Assembly (NCBI GenBank): GCA_018823175.1
Contig: JAHJIY010000031.1
Coordinates: 1-40,171, forward strand
Length of the DNA stretch: 40,171 nucleotides
Source: Pseudomonadota bacterium
Lineage (GTDB): Bacteria; Desulfobacterota; Desulfobulbia; Desulfobulbales; JAHJIY01
Direction of reading: 5' to 3'
Below are positions 7,874-15,967 of the stretch, piece by piece. The translations under genes were made by a program, and so were the position numbers. Numbering within the stretch: position 1 is the first letter of the stretch; the number at the start of each line of letters is the position of its first letter. The notes beneath the pieces are model-generated. The model ran no database searches. It was given only the letters and a program-made list of their open reading frames with translations, and had not been told where the DNA came from.

Positions 7874-8205
7874 CCGGATTGTTTATTCGGCGCAAAAGCA
7901 AGATCCCCTTCCGCTCCGACCATACACAAATTTCATCGGCACATAGCCCATTTTGATTTTTTCAATCTAGCGACAACTCACACCAACCCCTACCCCATCC
8001 CTGACTCACTTTTTAAGTATCCTAAATTTTACTTCTCGAGTAAATTTGCTTAATGCCGCGCCAGCACAGGAATGGATTATTATGCTTGGCTATCAGCCAG
8101 GCAATATTAAAACAGAATCGCCCGGCGAGGCACAAAAAAACAGACCGACACACAAGCGGCAACGAGAAATGAATGAGGTCCAAAATACCGAAAAGGAGGA
8201 AGAGA
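7874..8205. other. Intergenic stretch with two small hairpins
   Basis: No gene is supported in these 332 bp. TTTACT (8028-8033) and AGTAAA (8039-8044) form a 6-bp stem with a 5-nt loop. GCTTGGCT (8084-8091) and AGCCAGGC (8095-8102) form an 8-bp stem (one U-G pair) with a 3-nt loop. Neither is followed by a T-run. The right end carries a strong Shine-Dalgarno, AAAAGGAGGA (8191-8200), for the hydrolase gene. Confidence 0.45.
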
Positions 8206-9672
8206 ATGAAACCGATTGTTTTGATCCATGGCTACAGTTCCGAAGGCAAAGACAATACCTTTGCACAGATTTACGGCACCCTGCCGGATGATCTGCGGCA
8301 ATGGGTTGGCGCTGATCAGGTCAAAGAACTCGATCTCAGCCGCTGGATTTCCTTAAATGACGGGATCGCGCTCGACGATATCAGCCTGGCCATGAACCGG
8401 GCCTTATCGGCGGAATGCCCGGAACTGCTGACTGCCGGCTTTCAGGTCATTATCCACAGCACCGGCGCCCTGGTGGTCCGCAACTGGATCAAAAAATTCA
8501 GTCCCAAACCCTGCCCGATCGATAACCTGATTCACTTGGCCGGGGCCAATTTTGGCAGCGGCCTGGCCCACATCGGCAAAGGCCAGTTGGCCCGCTGGGG
8601 TCGCCAGTTGGCGCTAGGCACTAACTGTGGGTACCGGGTGCTGACCGAATTGGAATTCGGCTCTTCCAAAACCCTGGACCTGCATCTGCATTTTTTACAG
8701 GAAGGTAGCCGCATGTATGAAGATTATCAGGTCCAGGAGTTTTGTCTGATCGGCAGCCAGATTCCGACCGCCTTACGATTACTGCCGATCCGCTATACCA
8801 AGGAAGACTCTTCAGACTGCACGGTAAGAACCGCCAGCGGCAACCTCAATTTCACCCACCTTACGATCAAGTCAAGGCCCGAAGCCATAGCCGAGGCGCA
8901 AGCGCCTCATCAAAAACTGATGACAGACCGGTTGGCCGGCAAACGGATCATGGATACCAATTATGAACTCCATCATTCCTCCACTGAAGATCAGGAACGT
9001 CTAGCGATTCCCTTTGCCGTGGTCTATGAAACCGCCCATTTTAGCGACAAGATCGGCATTGTCACCGGTAGCCAGAACCGCAACGAGGTTATGCCACTGA
9101 TTAAAGCCGCCCTCGATACACCATATGATCGTGGGACCTATGCCAACACCGGCAAGGTGTTTGCCAAGGCCCACGCCAATACCTTTTTGCAAGCCGCCAA
9201 GCTGAAATGGCGCATAACCGAGTGGAACCAACAAGCCCAATATGAAGGCCACGCCCAGATAATCTTCCGACTCCGGGACCAGAACGGCGAACCAGTTGAA
9301 CATTTTGATATATTTCTCAATTCCAAGCCGGAAAAAAACAAGCCGCAGGTGAAACTTGAAACCTTAATCGAAGACAAGCACCTCAACCAGCAGGACAAGG
9401 GCACCATTACCTTTTATCTGCGCACCCAGAAGTTCTGCAACAAAGAATCAAATATTTTTGCAGAACAGTTATCCAACATCGCCCCCCTTGATCTGGAGAT
9501 CACCGGCCATGAACCGCTGTCCAACGATATCTCATATCTACCGATCAATATCCGACTGAGCCCGGAGCAAATCCGCGCCACCGTGAAAACCTTCCAAACC
9601 ACGGTGGTGGATGTCATCCTGCTGCGTCTGCCGTCAGCCAAGGTTTTTGAAATTAGGAAACAAACAAGATGA
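8206..9672 (+). CDS. Alpha/beta-fold hydrolase (lipase/esterase-like) with uncharacterised C-terminal half
   Basis: Starting at the ATG behind AAAAGGAGGA, the product has 488 residues (MKPIVLIHGY...). An upstream in-frame start 11 codons earlier lacks a ribosome site. The N-terminal third has features of the alpha/beta fold: LIHGYSSEG (oxyanion region), a nucleophile elbow IHSTG with S85 (one Gly of the usual GxSxG is replaced), and IHLAGANFGSGLA, often seen in lipase-like enzymes acting on esters. From about residue 240 the sequence is unfamiliar: YETAHFSDKIGIVTG, then a beta-rich stretch ending near the C-terminus. I cannot assign a substrate. There is no signal peptide, so cytoplasmic action is likely. 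The acid and His of the triad cannot be placed with confidence. Confidence 0.8.
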   Translation: MKPIVLIHGYSSEGKDNTFAQIYGTLPDDLRQWVGADQVKELDLSRWISLNDGIALDDISLAMNRALSAECPELLTAGFQVIIHSTGALVVRNWIKKFSPKPCPIDNLIHLAGANFGSGLAHIGKGQLARWGRQLALGTNCGYRVLTELEFGSSKTLDLHLHFLQEGSRMYEDYQVQEFCLIGSQIPTALRLLPIRYTKEDSSDCTVRTASGNLNFTHLTIKSRPEAIAEAQAPHQKLMTDRLAGKRIMDTNYELHHSSTEDQERLAIPFAVVYETAHFSDKIGIVTGSQNRNEVMPLIKAALDTPYDRGTYANTGKVFAKAHANTFLQAAKLKWRITEWNQQAQYEGHAQIIFRLRDQNGEPVEHFDIFLNSKPEKNKPQVKLETLIEDKHLNQQDKGTITFYLRTQKFCNKESNIFAEQLSNIAPLDLEITGHEPLSNDISYLPINIRLSPEQIRATVKTFQTTVVDVILLRLPSAKVFEIRKQTR

Positions 9673-10041
9673 AGACCGGCAAATAAATCAGATTCCACCG
9701 AGCCGGACTGGTCTTTGATAAATGATCTTTCAGGAACAAATTATTCGTATATTATGATTTTTAACTTAGCAGGCTACGCTAGGAGTAACAGCATATCCAG
9801 AGTTTTTGTTTGACAGAGACGACAGAGTTTCATTATATGAAATAATCGTTAGGCCTTGCCAGATTTTGGCAAAAAGATGACAAGTTCGCCTCGTAAAAAA
9901 TTGGCCCCTCAAAAAATAAACAAGGTCACGCTACGCCTCTTCGCAGCAGGCCTACATTAGGATCAATCGAGAAATTAAATAGTTGATAAGCACTGACGAC
10001 AGCAGTCGTCGACAATTCAGTCCAAAATGGAGGGCAGATTC
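9673..10041. other. Intergenic stretch with hairpins and a possible promoter for the exported protein gene
   Basis: No gene is supported here. A consensus -35 TTGACA (9810-9815) lies 17 bp from a weak -10 TTATAT (9833-9838). TTGCCA (9856-9861) pairs with TGGCAA (9867-9872). GACGAC (9995-10000) pairs with GTCGTC (10005-10010), a tight hairpin about 20 nt before the Shine-Dalgarno GGAGGG of the next gene. The role of the hairpin is unknown. Confidence 0.4.
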
Positions 10042-10551
10042 ATGAAGAAGTCAGCAAACATTATAGTGGTGACAGTAGCGGTTCTCACATTGTTTTCCGT
10101 AGCAACAGCCTTTGCCGCAGACCCGCCGCTCAAACGCGACACCGACATTCCCGGCAAAATCATGCCAAAACCTCCCCGGCGGCAGGCCAACCTTTCGATT
10201 TCAAATCAGGCCAATGCCATCTGTGGCTGCGCCGAGCAGCTCGATAAACTCGACGTCCGGCTCTATACCTCCTTTATACTACCCATCCGTAATGATGGAC
10301 CTGATGCAACAACCGCCAAGGTCGAGGTCTCTTTCTTCGATCTGACGAGCGGCGGGCAAAAGACCCTCACCGTAAACAGTGCCATGATTCAACCCGGGAG
10401 CTTTGGCTCGGTCAACTTAATCTCCAACTCGGTACTGATCAAAAAATCCAGAGGTTTTACCGCCAAAGTTATGCCGGCAACAATGGGCGTTATAGATCCC
10501 AACACATCGGACAATACGGTCCGCTGGGACAACTGCCCGTACATCAACTAA
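10042..10551 (+). CDS. Small exported protein with a CARDB/Ig-like beta domain
   Basis: With the start at 10042, behind GGAGGG, the product has 169 residues and begins MKKSANIIVV. A classical signal peptide follows (basic start, hydrophobic core, cleavage after TAFA, before ADPP), so it should be periplasmic or secreted. The mature part is proline-rich at first. It then has alternating beta segments with IRNDGPDATTAKVEVSFFDL, reminiscent of CARDB or other Ig-like folds, which often serve in adhesion or binding. There are three Cys in the mature chain (ICGC and NCPYIN), so a disulphide is possible. An ATG five codons upstream is in frame, but the Shine-Dalgarno sits inside that extension. I do not recognise a named family. 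Confidence 0.75.
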   Translation: MKKSANIIVVTVAVLTLFSVATAFAADPPLKRDTDIPGKIMPKPPRRQANLSISNQANAICGCAEQLDKLDVRLYTSFILPIRNDGPDATTAKVEVSFFDLTSGGQKTLTVNSAMIQPGSFGSVNLISNSVLIKKSRGFTAKVMPATMGVIDPNTSDNTVRWDNCPYIN

Positions 10552-10563
10552 GCCGATCAATTT

Positions 10564-10616
10564 TGTCTGGAGGCGGATCACAGGCTGAATCGTCTCCAGA
10601 CAGCGCCGATATTTTT
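10564..10616 (+). terminator. Hairpin with nearby T-run after the exported protein gene
   Basis: TGTCTGGAG (10564-10572) pairs perfectly with CTCCAGACA (10594-10602), 9 bp with a 21-nt loop. A run of six T begins at 10611, eight bases after the stem. It sits 13 bp after the stop at 10551, which fits a somewhat loose intrinsic terminator. A second hairpin, ATTCCCG (10672-10678) with CGGGAAT (10683-10689), lies nearer the end of the convergent gene but lacks a T-run. Confidence 0.5.
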
Positions 10617-10742
10617 TGTCCACCCATGCCGTGATCTAAAAAGCGATAACCCATTTTTTTGATCTTGCTCAATTCCCGCCACCGGGAATAAAGCAGCCCC
10701 AGCCGTTTGCCAAACAAACTGCAATAATCCCACCCCATCGTC

Positions 10743-11726
10743 TCACTCAAAACCGCAACTGCGCAGGAATAACTCCTCGGCCATATACTCCCGGCAGGCC
10801 GCTAAGCTCCGCAGACTCTGCATCCGGGCCGCCAGCCGATGACCGAACAGCAGGTTGCGGCTGAAATACCAGGTGAACTCCTTGAGCCGCCCCAGAGCCT
10901 GATGCTCGGGGAAAAATTCGGTGATCAGCCGCCAGGCCTCCTGGTAAGTCGCCCAGAGAAAATGAGCCCCTTTGGCCTGCTCCGACCCGATAATCTCGGC
11001 AAAGAGCCAGGGTTTTTGCACCGCTGCCCGGCCGATCATCACCCCGTCACAGCCGGTCGCTTGGAACATGGCCAGACAATCCGCCGGGCTGTTAACATCG
11101 CCGTTGCCAATCACCGGTAGTTTGGTCATGGTCTTTAGATGGCCGATATACTCCCAGCGGGCCCGACCTTTGAGCTTCTCAGTGGTCAGACGGGGATGGA
11201 GAGTCACCGCCGCCACCCCGCACCCCTCCAGGACCCCGGCCAGGTCGCGAAGAAAGCCAAGATCCGGCTTTGTCCCCAGCCTGATCTTAACAGTCAGCGG
11301 ACAAGTGACAGCCGCACTGAGGGCGCCAAGGATCTCCTCGATCCGGGTCAGATCAGCGAGAAGATGGCCACCGGAGCGCCGCCGGCCGGAAATATTGGGG
11401 GCCGGACAGGCCAGATTGAGATCGATAATCTCAGCCCCGTAACCAGCCATCGCCCGCGCCCCGATCACTGCCTCGACCGGGTCAGGCGCCACAATCTGGT
11501 AAGCCATGGGCCGTTCGACCGCCGCTCGTTGCAGCCACAAAGAATTTGCCCGGACATCTTCAGGCAGGTGTCTGGCACTCAACATCTCGCTGAAAAACAA
11601 CCCGGGCCGGGCAAAGGAGGCGACCAACCGCCGCAACGGCGAATGGCTCACCCCGGCCATGGGAGCCAAAAGCAGAGGCGGATCAATGACGACCGCGCCA
11701 ATCTTAAAGGCAGCTGGTATTTCCAC
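10743..11726 (-). CDS. tRNA-dihydrouridine synthase family protein
   Basis: The 327-residue protein is a flavin-dependent TIM-barrel enzyme that reduces uridine to dihydrouridine in the tRNA D-loop. It shows LLLAPMAGVSHSPLRRL at the N-terminus, the catalytic Cys in NLACPAPN (C107), VKIRLG, GNGDV and MIGRAA for FMN binding. The motif after the catalytic Cys (NISGRRRSGGHLL) differs from the usual KV...GSALL form, so the subfamily (DusA/B/C) cannot be fixed. The start is a GTG with AGGGA five bases upstream. It converges with the exported protein gene and diverges from the sbcD-like gene. Confidence 0.92.
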   Translation of the reverse strand: MEIPAAFKIGAVVIDPPLLLAPMAGVSHSPLRRLVASFARPGLFFSEMLSARHLPEDVRANSLWLQRAAVERPMAYQIVAPDPVEAVIGARAMAGYGAEIIDLNLACPAPNISGRRRSGGHLLADLTRIEEILGALSAAVTCPLTVKIRLGTKPDLGFLRDLAGVLEGCGVAAVTLHPRLTTEKLKGRARWEYIGHLKTMTKLPVIGNGDVNSPADCLAMFQATGCDGVMIGRAAVQKPWLFAEIIGSEQAKGAHFLWATYQEAWRLITEFFPEHQALGRLKEFTWYFSRNLLFGHRLAARMQSLRSLAACREYMAEELFLRSCGFE

Positions 11727-12080
11727 AAAGTTCCCTGATCATAAGTATTGTTTAAACGCTGCCTCCCGGTATCGGAAGAAAAAGCGTGTGGATCGTCCGG
11801 CCCGATTCTACGGGACTAAGCATTTGTTGCAAAGCACTTTCTGTCACCATCATATTAATCTGGATCAGCTAACATTTTGCTCTTTGCACACCATTCGGTT
11901 TTTCCTGGCCCCTAATCTTACTTACAGTACTCCGTCTCGATCATTTTATCTGCTCGTTATGAGCGGACCAGTCTATTTAACCATACGGGGAAAGACAATG
12001 TGGACAGCCATACCAACTAATGGTAAGCAGTAATGAAGTCCGATCATCATCAAAAAAAGAACTGTTAAAAAAAATAATCA
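11727..12080. other. Divergent intergenic region with a possible 11-codon ORF
   Basis: This 354-bp gap separates the dihydrouridine synthase and the sbcD-like gene. The only coding hint is ATG 11998 to TAA 12033 (11 residues), preceded by GGGGA at 6 nt spacing. It could be a leader ORF or chance, and it is part of a longer open frame. GCTC and GAGC near 11952-11964 form a minor stem. I see no tRNA or clear promoter, and no Shine-Dalgarno directly before the start at 12081. Confidence 0.35.
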
Positions 12081-13331
12081 ATGCCAATTCAATTCATTCA
12101 TACCGCTGATCTCCATCTCGGCAAAACATATCACAATTCACCCGGCGAGGCCGCGCGTTACGAAGATTTTTTTCGTTGCCTGGCAGGGATTGTCGCAGAT
12201 GCCGTGCGTGAAAGCGTCGATTTTGTGCTGATCGGCGGCGATCTGTTCCACACCGGCCAAATCCTGCCCAAGACCTTTGCCAAAACCATTGAAATTCTGC
12301 AGCCCTTAAAAGAAGCGGCCATTCCCTGTATTGCCATTGAAGGCAACCATGACTGGATTCATCGGCGTCACAATATCTCCTGGATGGAAGCCCTTTCCGA
12401 AATGGGCTATATCCGATTGTTGCGCCCGGCCCGTACCGAGGATGGCAGCTATCGTTTCGAACCATTTAATGAAGAGACCGGCACCGGCGGACATCTTAAG
12501 ATCAACGGTTTAAATATCTATGGCCTGGGTTATATCGGCGCTCAGGCCGGCAGCCATGTCGAGCGGATCTGCCAAGCGGTGAACACAGCTAATAATATTT
12601 TGCTTTTCCATGTCGGAATCTGGCAGTACTCGCCGGTTGAGATCGGCAACATGTTGATCGAAGAGGCCCACCCATTGGCCGAAAAATTCAGTTATGTCGC
12701 CCTCGGCCACGGCCACAAACCATACGTAATTAAAACCCCGGATGGCAAACCATACGCGTTTAACCCCGGCGCCCCGGAACGGGTCAACTTCGGCGAGGAA
12801 AAGTATGACAAAGGGTATTATTTTGTATCGGTTGATCATGGCAAGTTTTCCCCGGAGTTCAGGCCAACCGATCCCCGTCCGATGCTGGTTGAGATCATTG
12901 ATCTGAACGGGTCTAAAGATGCTGATACCGCCCTAACCCGTTTCCGCCAACAAATAAAAGAAAAAATGATTGGCCGGACCGATGAACGCTCACCCTTGCT
13001 TGAACTGAAACTGGCCGGCCGAATCGGGTTCCACCCTTTTGAACTGGGTCGCGAACAATTGCGGCTGGCCCTTGATGACCTTACCCCATCATTACATATC
13101 GAGATCAAAAATCACCTTTCCATGGTCTCCAGAAACAATGGCGCAGAAACGATCAAGAAGTCCCGGGCCGAGATCGAAAATGATGTACTGCATGAACTGA
13201 TCGAAGCCCACAGCAAATATCAGGGCCGGGAAGAGGAATTGACCCGGTTGGCCCTGGCAATCCGCGACCTGGTCTTAAAGGGCGAGGTCGAAGATGACGA
13301 ATTGCTCGGGCTGTTTGCGGAGGATTCTTGA
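12081..13331 (+). CDS. SbcD/Mre11-like DNA repair exonuclease (metallophosphoesterase)
   Basis: The 416-residue protein has the calcineurin-like phosphoesterase motifs of Mre11/SbcD: HTADLHLGK (7-15), GGDLFHTG, EGNHDW and GHGHKP. These bind two metal ions (usually Mn2+) for exo/endonuclease cleavage of DNA ends and hairpins. The C-terminal half would hold the capping domain and the region contacting its ATPase partner. The next gene encodes that partner and begins just after the stop, so the two almost surely form one operon and one complex. No Shine-Dalgarno is seen before the ATG, but the N-terminus (MPIQFIHTADLHLG) is where family members begin. Confidence 0.93.
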   Translation: MPIQFIHTADLHLGKTYHNSPGEAARYEDFFRCLAGIVADAVRESVDFVLIGGDLFHTGQILPKTFAKTIEILQPLKEAAIPCIAIEGNHDWIHRRHNISWMEALSEMGYIRLLRPARTEDGSYRFEPFNEETGTGGHLKINGLNIYGLGYIGAQAGSHVERICQAVNTANNILLFHVGIWQYSPVEIGNMLIEEAHPLAEKFSYVALGHGHKPYVIKTPDGKPYAFNPGAPERVNFGEEKYDKGYYFVSVDHGKFSPEFRPTDPRPMLVEIIDLNGSKDADTALTRFRQQIKEKMIGRTDERSPLLELKLAGRIGFHPFELGREQLRLALDDLTPSLHIEIKNHLSMVSRNNGAETIKKSRAEIENDVLHELIEAHSKYQGREEELTRLALAIRDLVLKGEVEDDELLGLFAEDS

Positions 13332-13333
13332 TT

Positions 13334-15772
13334 ATGCAGATCCACTCAATCACGCTCAAGAACATCAAATCCCATCGCGACAAGAAGCTTGATTTTGTTA
13401 AAGGAATCAATGTCCTGTCCGGGGTCAACGGAGTCGGCAAGAGCACGATCTTTGAGGCCATCGGCTACGCCTTGTTCGGGGTAGACGCCCGTGATTTTGT
13501 CGGTAACATCGAACGCTTCATCACAATCGGTGCCAAAAAGGGCGAAATAACTATAACCTTTAGTCCCAATAATAATGAAACCTACCGGGTGACCCGCAGT
13601 GTGGGAGCCGGTTCCAAATGGCTGCTGGCCAAAGAACTGCACGGCACCTTTGAAGTTGAGGACCATGCCGGTGCCCCGGAAACCGAAGCCCGGATCAAGC
13701 AATTGCTCGATCTTGACCGCGGCCGCCCCCTGGCCGAGCAATTCAAACTGGTGATCGGCCCCTTTCAAAGTGAATTCCTTGGTCCTTTCGTCCTCAAACA
13801 ACCTACCAAACGCCAAGAAGCCTTTGATGAGATCCTCGGGATCGATGCCTGGCGAAAAACCTTCAAAGGCACCAGTACCCTGCTCAAATCAGTCCAAAGC
13901 AAAATCGACATCTTGAACGTGGAGATTAAAGGCCGACAGGAACAAGTTGACGCCCTGCCCGACCGGAAGAAGGAATTGACCGGCTTGCTCAAAGATTTAA
14001 AAGCATTGCAAAAGGAGCTGGCCGAACACGAAAAGACCCTGGTCGTTACCGAAAATCAACTAACCAAACTTGATCAACAGGAAAAAGCAACAAATACAGT
14101 TAAGTCAAAAATCCAGGTCCTGGAAAATCGCCTCCGGGACGGAGAAGGCAAAATTGCCGACCAGAACAAAAGAGTTATGGAAGCCGAACAGGCCCTGGCA
14201 ACGATGGAAAAAAGCAGAAAAAGCAAGGAGACGTTCGAAGCGGCGGAAACTGCGCTCAAATCATTGCGCGAACAAGAGAAACAGCAACGACAGATTGAGA
14301 AGGAAATTGCCGCCCTGGATCAAGAAAGTACCAGGCTGACCCAGACCATGGGACACGAACTCCGTGAAATCGAGAAAACCGAAAATCAACTGACGGCAGA
14401 AGAAAAGCAGCTCGAAAAGAATCAGAAATCACTGACTGCCGACCCTGATTTAACCAACACAGCGGCCCGCTTACCAAACCTCAGAAAAGAAGAAAAAAAA
14501 CTGCGAACAACTCAAGGTATTATTAAGGGTCGGCAGGGCGGCCTGCAAGAAGGTAAAGAGAAACTGGCCGAAGGGGTCTGCCCGTTTCTCAAGGAACAGT
14601 GCCTCAATCTTGCCGGCAAAGCCCCCCAAGATATTTTCAGCGCCCAGCAACACGAACTGGCAACCGAAGATCTTAATCTGGAAAAGCAGCTGACTAAACT
14701 AAGTCAGGAAATTACGGGAGCTGAAAAAGCCCAGCACGAACTGGAATCGCTAAAGGTTAGAGCCCAGGAAATTGAAAAGCAGCTACTTGCCCTGACCAGA
14801 AGACAAGAGGAAAACAACAAGCGCCGGCTTGCGTTGCAAGAAACCGCCAGGCAGCAGACCGAAGCCGAGAAAAAAACCCTGGCCCGAAAGGTTGATCTCC
14901 AGAAATACGACAAATTGGATAACGAAATCAGCGAAAGCGAAAAATCAAGAACAGAACATCAGATCGCCCGCGACGCGTTCTTTGCCAACCAGAAAGACGC
15001 CCAGGACCTCACAAATCGGCGCGCATCCTTAAAAAAAATGGCGGCTCTTCTTGACGAGCTCAAACAGGTCATGGCCGTAAAACAAAAAGAGCTGGTCAAA
15101 CTGAATCAAGACTATGACTTGCGGCGCCACACCGAGGTCCGCCTGGCCAAAGAACAACTGCTCACGGTGATTGCCACAATCAAACAGAAGATTACTGATC
15201 TTGACAAGGACCGCCTGCGGCTCGCAACCGAGATCAAAAAACTAGAGCAGATTCAGGAGGAGATCAAAATAAAATTAACGGACAAAAAATGTTTTGCAGC
15301 TAAAGCGGAGCTGGTCACATTTTTACGGCAACAGATTTTCAAGAATGTTTCCGCCCAGCTCTCGGAGCGGCTCCGGGAAGAAATCAGTCTGCGGGCCGAC
15401 CGCATTTACCGCAATATCGCCGAAACTGATGAAGAGTTGTATTGGGGCGACAAATACCAGATCGTCTTGCGGGACATGCAGGATGGGGAATTGCGGGAAC
15501 GGACCGATGACCAGTTGTCCGGCGGTCAAACCATGAGCGCCGTAGTCGCCCTGCGCCTGGCCTTGCTGCAGACCACCAATGCACGAGTGGCATTCTTCGA
15601 TGAACCGACTTCAAACCTTGATGCCGCCCGCCGGGAAAACCTGGCCCAGGCCTTTCGAGCCATCGATGTGGGACGGGAAGAAGTAACTGAACACTGGTAT
15701 GATCAGTTGTTTCTGATCAGTCATGATATCGCGTTTACGGAAGTGACCGATCAGATAATTTCACTTGAGTAA
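13334..15772 (+). CDS. SbcC/Rad50-like SMC-family ATPase with non-canonical hook
   Basis: The 812-residue protein (from the ATG ten bases after GGAGG; a TTG two codons earlier overlaps the sbcD stop) has the ABC-ATPase halves at its ends. Walker A is GVNGVGKST (near 30-38), the signature LSGGQ is near 728-732, Walker B is VAFFDEP near 752-758, with a D-loop SNLD and an H-loop SHD near 797. Between them are about 500 residues of Glu/Lys/Gln-rich coiled coil. The turn of the coil, near 416-423, reads CPFLKEQC, so the usual CxxC zinc hook is replaced by Cys-x6-Cys. At about 810 residues it is shorter than E. coli SbcC (1048). It should work with the upstream nuclease in double-strand-break and hairpin processing. 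Confidence 0.92.
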   Translation: MQIHSITLKNIKSHRDKKLDFVKGINVLSGVNGVGKSTIFEAIGYALFGVDARDFVGNIERFITIGAKKGEITITFSPNNNETYRVTRSVGAGSKWLLAKELHGTFEVEDHAGAPETEARIKQLLDLDRGRPLAEQFKLVIGPFQSEFLGPFVLKQPTKRQEAFDEILGIDAWRKTFKGTSTLLKSVQSKIDILNVEIKGRQEQVDALPDRKKELTGLLKDLKALQKELAEHEKTLVVTENQLTKLDQQEKATNTVKSKIQVLENRLRDGEGKIADQNKRVMEAEQALATMEKSRKSKETFEAAETALKSLREQEKQQRQIEKEIAALDQESTRLTQTMGHELREIEKTENQLTAEEKQLEKNQKSLTADPDLTNTAARLPNLRKEEKKLRTTQGIIKGRQGGLQEGKEKLAEGVCPFLKEQCLNLAGKAPQDIFSAQQHELATEDLNLEKQLTKLSQEITGAEKAQHELESLKVRAQEIEKQLLALTRRQEENNKRRLALQETARQQTEAEKKTLARKVDLQKYDKLDNEISESEKSRTEHQIARDAFFANQKDAQDLTNRRASLKKMAALLDELKQVMAVKQKELVKLNQDYDLRRHTEVRLAKEQLLTVIATIKQKITDLDKDRLRLATEIKKLEQIQEEIKIKLTDKKCFAAKAELVTFLRQQIFKNVSAQLSERLREEISLRADRIYRNIAETDEELYWGDKYQIVLRDMQDGELRERTDDQLSGGQTMSAVVALRLALLQTTNARVAFFDEPTSNLDAARRENLAQAFRAIDVGREEVTEHWYDQLFLISHDIAFTEVTDQIISLE

Positions 15773-15807
15773 TCGTAATCAGACCGAACAAATGGAAGGT
15801 GACTGAT

Positions 15808-15854
15808 TGGCACAAGTTTGCTCTGCAAAGCATCATTAAAAATCAAACTTGCCA
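15808..15854. repeat. Inverted repeat after the sbcC-like gene
   Basis: CAAGTTTG (15813-15820) pairs perfectly with CAAACTTG (15844-15851). TGG (15808-15810) and CCA (15852-15854) extend the stem across a 2-nt bulge. The loop is 23 nt. There is no T-run after it, so it is not a typical intrinsic terminator, though its place 36 bp after the stop suggests an mRNA 3'-end structure. The rest of the 195-bp gap to the next gene holds nothing I recognise. Confidence 0.5.
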
Positions 15855-15967
15855 GGTTGAAATAAATCATGACCGACCCGCGAATTTCGCAAGTCGAGAC
15901 CTTGGAATGCCTCCAAATAGCTCGCGAGAATAAAAAAGCCACAAGACCAGCAAAAAACTGGACTCAG

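Noticed and set aside
11139..11738. Open frame of 199 codons on the plus strand
   Set aside because: It is a shadow of the dihydrouridine synthase gene, with low-complexity translation and no domain.
15808..15822. Sigma-54 promoter (TGGCAC ... TTTGC)
   Set aside because: GG and GC are separated by 9 bases instead of the required 10, and the next gene on that strand is over 1 kb away.
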